Positions 45,801 through 47,501 of a stretch of 47,501 nucleotides of DNA are shown piece by piece (positions within the stretch are counted from its first letter, which is position 1; each line of letters opens with the position of its first letter). A program made the position numbers and the translations under genes. The stretch is from IMG/VR virus record IMGVR_UViG_3300045996_000864, positions 1 through 47,501 of that record; one strand, 5' to 3'. A model generated the notes under the pieces. It was given only the letters and a program-made list of their open reading frames with translations, was not told where the DNA came from and ran no database searches. Origin of the DNA: a virus.

Positions 45801-45833
45801 CTCGACCCGTTGCCACCAGTACTTCTTAGCGAT
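39810..45833 (-). CDS. Very large internal virion protein (2007 residues)
   Basis: This is the largest gene of the window. From ATC at 45833 it begins MAKKYWWQRVEDPDRIVNAA; the same residues follow a GTG in the left copy, so translation from here is supported although ATC is a rare start. AGGAG lies five bases upstream. The protein is mostly helical, with a hydrophobic segment near residues 165-195 (GGVLSLGLGLTEGIVNYAEG) and no recognised enzyme motif. Size and place beside portal suit a head-carried ejection protein, like the large core proteins of T7-like phages. No lytic transglycosylase motif is visible. Confidence 0.8.
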   Translation of the reverse strand: MAKKYWWQRVEDPDRIVNAARRPVEDRRIRYSTTLQRHGMFRDEPDLLKAFADADVPLALAMRSFDAFYASKARDVSKKLNTAGYTSQEESVANRSPYETTADTYEGRLKELNDKAPKPEEEGGVLGWFANRVADVGSGAAWLGEKAVEGATWTWNRAVQAPLSAGYATDSPVDDGLQWANEGVDRIPVIGGVLSLGLGLTEGIVNYAEGLGRLGAGVQSDEQRQDIKNAGLNPDRLGDRINHYSQDFGEVRAPVTDEHIEQLKGYKRWSPEDVDAAREIVTTGAVEDLARAFPALSPQAQDLVLRASTDPKAEELLGAVGDMSQDSLGYGILKGFMTDKEQEPGQWFGPNSPGRAITSAALEVIVTWQLDPTVLATKGYQAVRAARYGLALQPANRLDEATRMLAASDDNYAPKGAVAKRFDQAMETADEMVRVGLDTPAAAKLRASWNRKYVGYDKTLDLLVGQRTGNVGQVRARTVEEALPEARKAAETGRDIQPWVLDSSGDGKPLWRYTNDDGTKLTAEQRAAERAKVAEELSTFILMDAAASGREITGSRLLLPGQLSINGAIRDKIAPVLEAFNRRDKSVMKQLREVGKKPLDLDGHLVADEAGRWDTLVSPEASEWYRNNYTFGITHMYSRGWRAFEKTFSNKVIVPSSPDSVKVFGQLVSQFMPRRQAQMMTTMYAGANPAERWAMTRQTMGSLLNVMNLRNTPESQKIVDQLTKGLVPQGEYINGYKSGPREYYTTPDGNYIRVGDLKMPAAVHPWQLSEGFELPNWRELRGLSNRNWLLNAVTRTSDGQTANALVRAWKSSKVTTWSNMFRQGLELAVFSAWRDPKVLGEYRKARKAVKSDVLNRKVADHDLERLANSVNNLNPDDLAMLENVRRAQPERYVNTVASMLQKEGYNPGAAEVMARLSQDVDLQEYGELLASGSERKVRHLAMIGPLDRVRKVRAARAERKGGNLEDTPLDEHLDAELAQLMLEGAAKQFGSAAESYAWNMAERSTHVDRRRITDAAGRNISFRPVKIVNGYEWADTNPHLWAAELGRRQSDPVGKMAIRLIAKKALANVDESRRVSALPPRAAEEVVEEVPTGVNLPPFTATADTDHVYDAVRAIESRTGGWVPLDKVRSHLAGLSREQVDEALKALDALPEVRIINEVNQKALTESQRAAALHVGGSDMHLIQIDKSVLDAPKTLPERPEVTKRRRVTAPAPEIRPDLDAQVADELAVELADLGIGAERFKNADDLMTHLYGEHELGASMRANGAALQYLPNGKPVRNPADRMAAAQHAAQRAVNDLVHHMGGKVTRIDGKLDIQFPDEAEPLLRKLSAGEELSAKELGELPAQVRPDGMVAPIYAPMIPEKQGFTRGLSNLATRAYGAVVADPLDKLFIMPAFTANRRIAQDELSPLMQGLIDKGMKPEQAAFMVEAAVNRRAVARTFQGTDNPMEKSVFSEMADKWLMFQRAQEDFLRRLVNATRANPEGLARANILMQAGVHTGIVHYEPFQDEEGNTEHHLTFTYPGTALAQRVLADAFAGLGLAPDEILRVPQFDGLKSQVRFLNPGFSNPLQFSANPIFGMTMTAAEKIWPSATVELERLKRGFAGGADFEGTEGPFSLKNMLPSMFSRFAVFASKDDADGQFQSAMRAALMYAEAAGLTPEADASPAERSRYLDAVKATTTNIMIQRAVFGTFLPAAPQVADPDGIDVDILARLQGLPNLRAEFFDIRNELAQKYPDNFFRADSEAVMEFARRYPGELIVNPAAFSTGSTKVAGVDEGYVPYTIEATRWLFENQEFARGNPTLAIALMPKSTADGDFSNEAYKLQLKSDIRTHKDIEEFYLDVTLSNDLDEYYSTRSRYFAAAKQQPSLEKSVYAKLGEWEDGWIRSHPLAAAELNRRSNPDFVHGEIAPGLGRLADGTDPLPENLASLRPQINEMWADYQEYREAYMKVSFYDNAGRSKLNSQYQRQGDIKWLGTPLSGLSMEDRQAIESQSGQLSGLWNLMRVTEGR

Positions 45834-45846
45834 GATGACTCCTAGG

Positions 45847-46296
45847 TCACTGGCCCATTTGAGCGAGGATGTTCACCAGGGCGGCAATGCCTTCGCCGCC
45901 ATCGCCCTGCGCGTACTCAGCGAGCTGCTCCGACACGCGCCTCTGCGGGCGCGGCATCTGCCCGCCAGTCACAGTGTTCGGGCCGGCGCCGATCGGGGCG
46001 CCAGACGTCACCGGCACGGACGGGTCGCCGGGATCGAACAGGCCCGGCAAGGGCCGGGGCTCCGCCTGTGGCAGGGCGGCGGGGCCAGCCGAGCTGGCCA
46101 GTCTGCGTGCCACCTCCGACGGGGGTGGACCAGCGGGTGCGCCAGGCGCAGCGGCAAGCGGAGCCTGCTTCTGCTGCTGCTCGAACGCCTGCGCCTCCCC
46201 ATACTTGGGGTCGGGTAGGGCGCGGACGGGCTGGCCGCCGGCATCGGTACGTTGCGAGAGGGCTCCGGGACCGCTGACACGTGCTGGACTAGTCAA
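45847..46296 (-). CDS. Proline/glutamine-rich structural-operon protein (copy 2)
   Basis: This is the second version of the 149-residue protein, the same length with about eight substitutions (for example the end reads NILAQMGQ instead of NILHAMGQ). Here the start is TTG overlapping the upstream stop as TTGACTAG, because the cassette gene is absent; the left copy uses ATG. Its stop is TGA, followed by a separate AGGAG ribosome site for the next gene. The N-terminus remains low-complexity and the C-terminal helix is conserved, which suggests that the C-terminus matters most. Confidence 0.82.
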   Translation of the reverse strand: MTSPARVSGPGALSQRTDAGGQPVRALPDPKYGEAQAFEQQQKQAPLAAAPGAPAGPPPSEVARRLASSAGPAALPQAEPRPLPGLFDPGDPSVPVTSGAPIGAGPNTVTGGQMPRPQRRVSEQLAEYAQGDGGEGIAALVNILAQMGQ

Positions 46297-46474
46297 CGTT
46301 CACCTCGTCGTGGAACTCCGAGCCCGCCCCGAAGCCCAGCTTCTGGGTCGCGCGAGCGCCCTTCAGTAGGTCGACGCAGTGCGAGGTGAGCTTGCCCAGA
46401 TCCTTGCGGGTCAGCTCCGCCTTCTGGGCGATGGTGATGGAGCCCTTGCCTTCGACAATGACCTCAATCTGCAC
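46289..46474 (-). CDS. Small conserved protein after portal (copy 2)
   Basis: This is the second version of the 61-residue protein, starting GTG two bases after the portal stop. Residues 1-51 are identical to the left copy and the tail differs (SEFHDEVNVD). The different tail coincides with the cassette boundary. Unknown function. Confidence 0.8.
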   Translation of the reverse strand: MQIEVIVEGKGSITIAQKAELTRKDLGKLTSHCVDLLKGARATQKLGFGAGSEFHDEVNVD

Positions 46475-46475
46475 G

Positions 46476-47501
46476 TCAGATACCGCCTGTCGCTCGCTTG
46501 CGGCTAACCGATGCTTCGAGATGCGCCTGCCCATTACCCCTCAGGGACGACAACAGGCCCTGCACCGTGGGCATACCGCCCGGCGCCTGCCCCGCCTGGC
46601 CGTACGGCACGCCCTCCTGGAGCCCGTTCGGGCGTACGCCCGGCGGAAGCTCCGGCCCACCAGGCCCAGCAGGTGCACCTTCCGGCCCCATGGGCTGCTC
46701 CGGGACCTCAGGCTCCGGCTGTTCGGGCGGGGTGAACGCCTTGATCAGCGCCTCATCCAGAGACAGGCCCTTCTTGCGCAGCCTCAGCACCTCGGCCTGC
46801 GCCTTCAGTACGGGCAGCGGGTCCTGCCCCTGCATGGCCATAGGGCCGAACGCCTGCGACAGGCCCATCAGCCCTTGCCTGGCGGCCTGGGTGATGTTCT
46901 CAATGTCAATCTGCCGCTGCTCCTCGTCCGGGTCCAGGTCGAACGGCAACTGCCGGCGGGTGGTGTCCTGCGAGATCAGTCCGCCACCGAGGAGCTGGAG
47001 CAAGGCAACGATGGCCTGGGCTGGGGTCTGGCCGGCAGAAAAACCATATGTGACCTTGCAGGCGTAGCTGTCACCAATGTCCTTGGCCGGCGTGTAGTTC
47101 AGCTCGAACGGCTTGCCGGTCAGCACCCCGGAGATGCGCTTCTGCACGTCTGGCCACAGGGCCACGTCCAGCGCGAAGCAGAGTTCGGTGACCTCTTCCA
47201 GGGCCTTGCCAATCACGGTCTGCATGGTGCGGACCTGGGTGTTCATGGTGCCCATGAGGGCCTCAACACCCTGACCGGTGATGATGTTGGCGTTGACACC
47301 GCCAGTGCGGGCCTCCGGGTAGCGGGAGCCCTCCTTCACCGCCCTGTCCAGCTGCTCGTTGACGGCGAAGATGTCATCCGGTACATCGAGACGGACACGA
47401 GCCACTTGCTGCGGGTTCTGGGTGCGGATCGTGGCGTCAGGCCCGTAGGGCATCTCCGTCACGTCGTCAGGCATGGCAATCGGGGCGTTGATGGCCTTGT
47501 C
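46476..47501 (-). CDS. Portal protein, C-terminal part (cut by window edge)
   Basis: This frame encodes the last 341 residues of portal and runs off the right edge. It matches residues 267-607 of the left-hand portal with few changes, for example the final residue is Ile instead of Met. Most differences are synonymous, showing purifying selection on both copies. It is complete on the circular map only if the window ends are joined. Confidence 0.92.
   Translation of the reverse strand, partial: DKAINAPIAMPDDVTEMPYGPDATIRTQNPQQVARVRLDVPDDIFAVNEQLDRAVKEGSRYPEARTGGVNANIITGQGVEALMGTMNTQVRTMQTVIGKALEEVTELCFALDVALWPDVQKRISGVLTGKPFELNYTPAKDIGDSYACKVTYGFSAGQTPAQAIVALLQLLGGGLISQDTTRRQLPFDLDPDEEQRQIDIENITQAARQGLMGLSQAFGPMAMQGQDPLPVLKAQAEVLRLRKKGLSLDEALIKAFTPPEQPEPEVPEQPMGPEGAPAGPGGPELPPGVRPNGLQEGVPYGQAGQAPGGMPTVQGLLSSLRGNGQAHLEASVSRKRATGGI

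Larger units (their letters stand above)
45386..47501. repeat. Right copy of diverged end duplication
   Basis: This segment is the counterpart of 1-2297, lacking the 194-bp cassette and carrying 13 extra bases at the junction of the 149-residue gene and the large virion gene. The window stops inside the portal gene. See the left copy for the comparison. Confidence 0.93.

Overview
The window is almost certainly the genome of a tailed actinobacteriophage, GC-rich, with densely packed genes that mostly overlap by ATGA/GTGA/TTGA. An actinobacterial host (Streptomyces or a relative; the genus is a guess) is indicated by a WhiB-like iron-sulfur regulator and by several small proteins of types common in actinophages. 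The virion genes look podoviral: terminase, portal, a 2007-residue internal virion protein, scaffold, capsid, a tail-adaptor-like protein, a beta-propeller nozzle-like protein and a fibre, with no tape measure, tail tube or tail assembly chaperones.

The two ends of the window carry the same locus. Positions 1-2297 and 45386-47501 are homologous but not identical. Apart from substitutions they differ by exactly two length changes: a 194-bp gene cassette present only in the left copy, and 13 extra bases in the right copy at another gene junction. The simplest reading is a circularly permuted or circular-map genome of about 45.2-45.4 kb, sampled from a mixed population so that the contig ends did not merge.

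Layout: (1) 1-5005, minus strand: head genes (end of the large virion protein, small proteins, portal, terminase). (2) 5006-6019: a non-coding, structured control region with one small gene, C/G tracts and a TA island. (3) 6020-9953, plus strand: about 17 very small genes in two blocks separated by an intrinsic terminator and a control region. (4) 10024-22809, minus strand: replication, nucleotide and anti-defence genes (DUF6378, DUF4406, MazG, RNase H-fold exonuclease, split primase, endonuclease VII, Tad2/DUF2829, amidase endolysin, RecA-fold helicase, Cas4/RecB-like nuclease, NADAR, WhiB). (5) 22810-23316: non-coding, with six consecutive hairpins. (6) 23317-26859: helix-turn-helix proteins, a possible repressor and a complete tyrosine integrase, then three small genes. 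(7) 26856-45833, minus strand: holin-like membrane proteins, tail, capsid, scaffold and internal virion proteins, running on to the second copy of the head genes at 45847-47501.

How it works together: the minus-strand late operon reads, on the circular map, terminase - portal - internal virion proteins - scaffold - capsid - tail - holin-like genes. Replication seems to rely on a host DNA polymerase, because primase, helicase, exonucleases and a junction nuclease are present but no polymerase is. Integrase and DNA-binding proteins suggest a temperate phage. A short motif (GTACTT ... ACAAG) recurs in almost every intergenic control region and may be the phage's own operator. Two counter-defence candidates (Tad2 and NADAR) sit in the replication operon.
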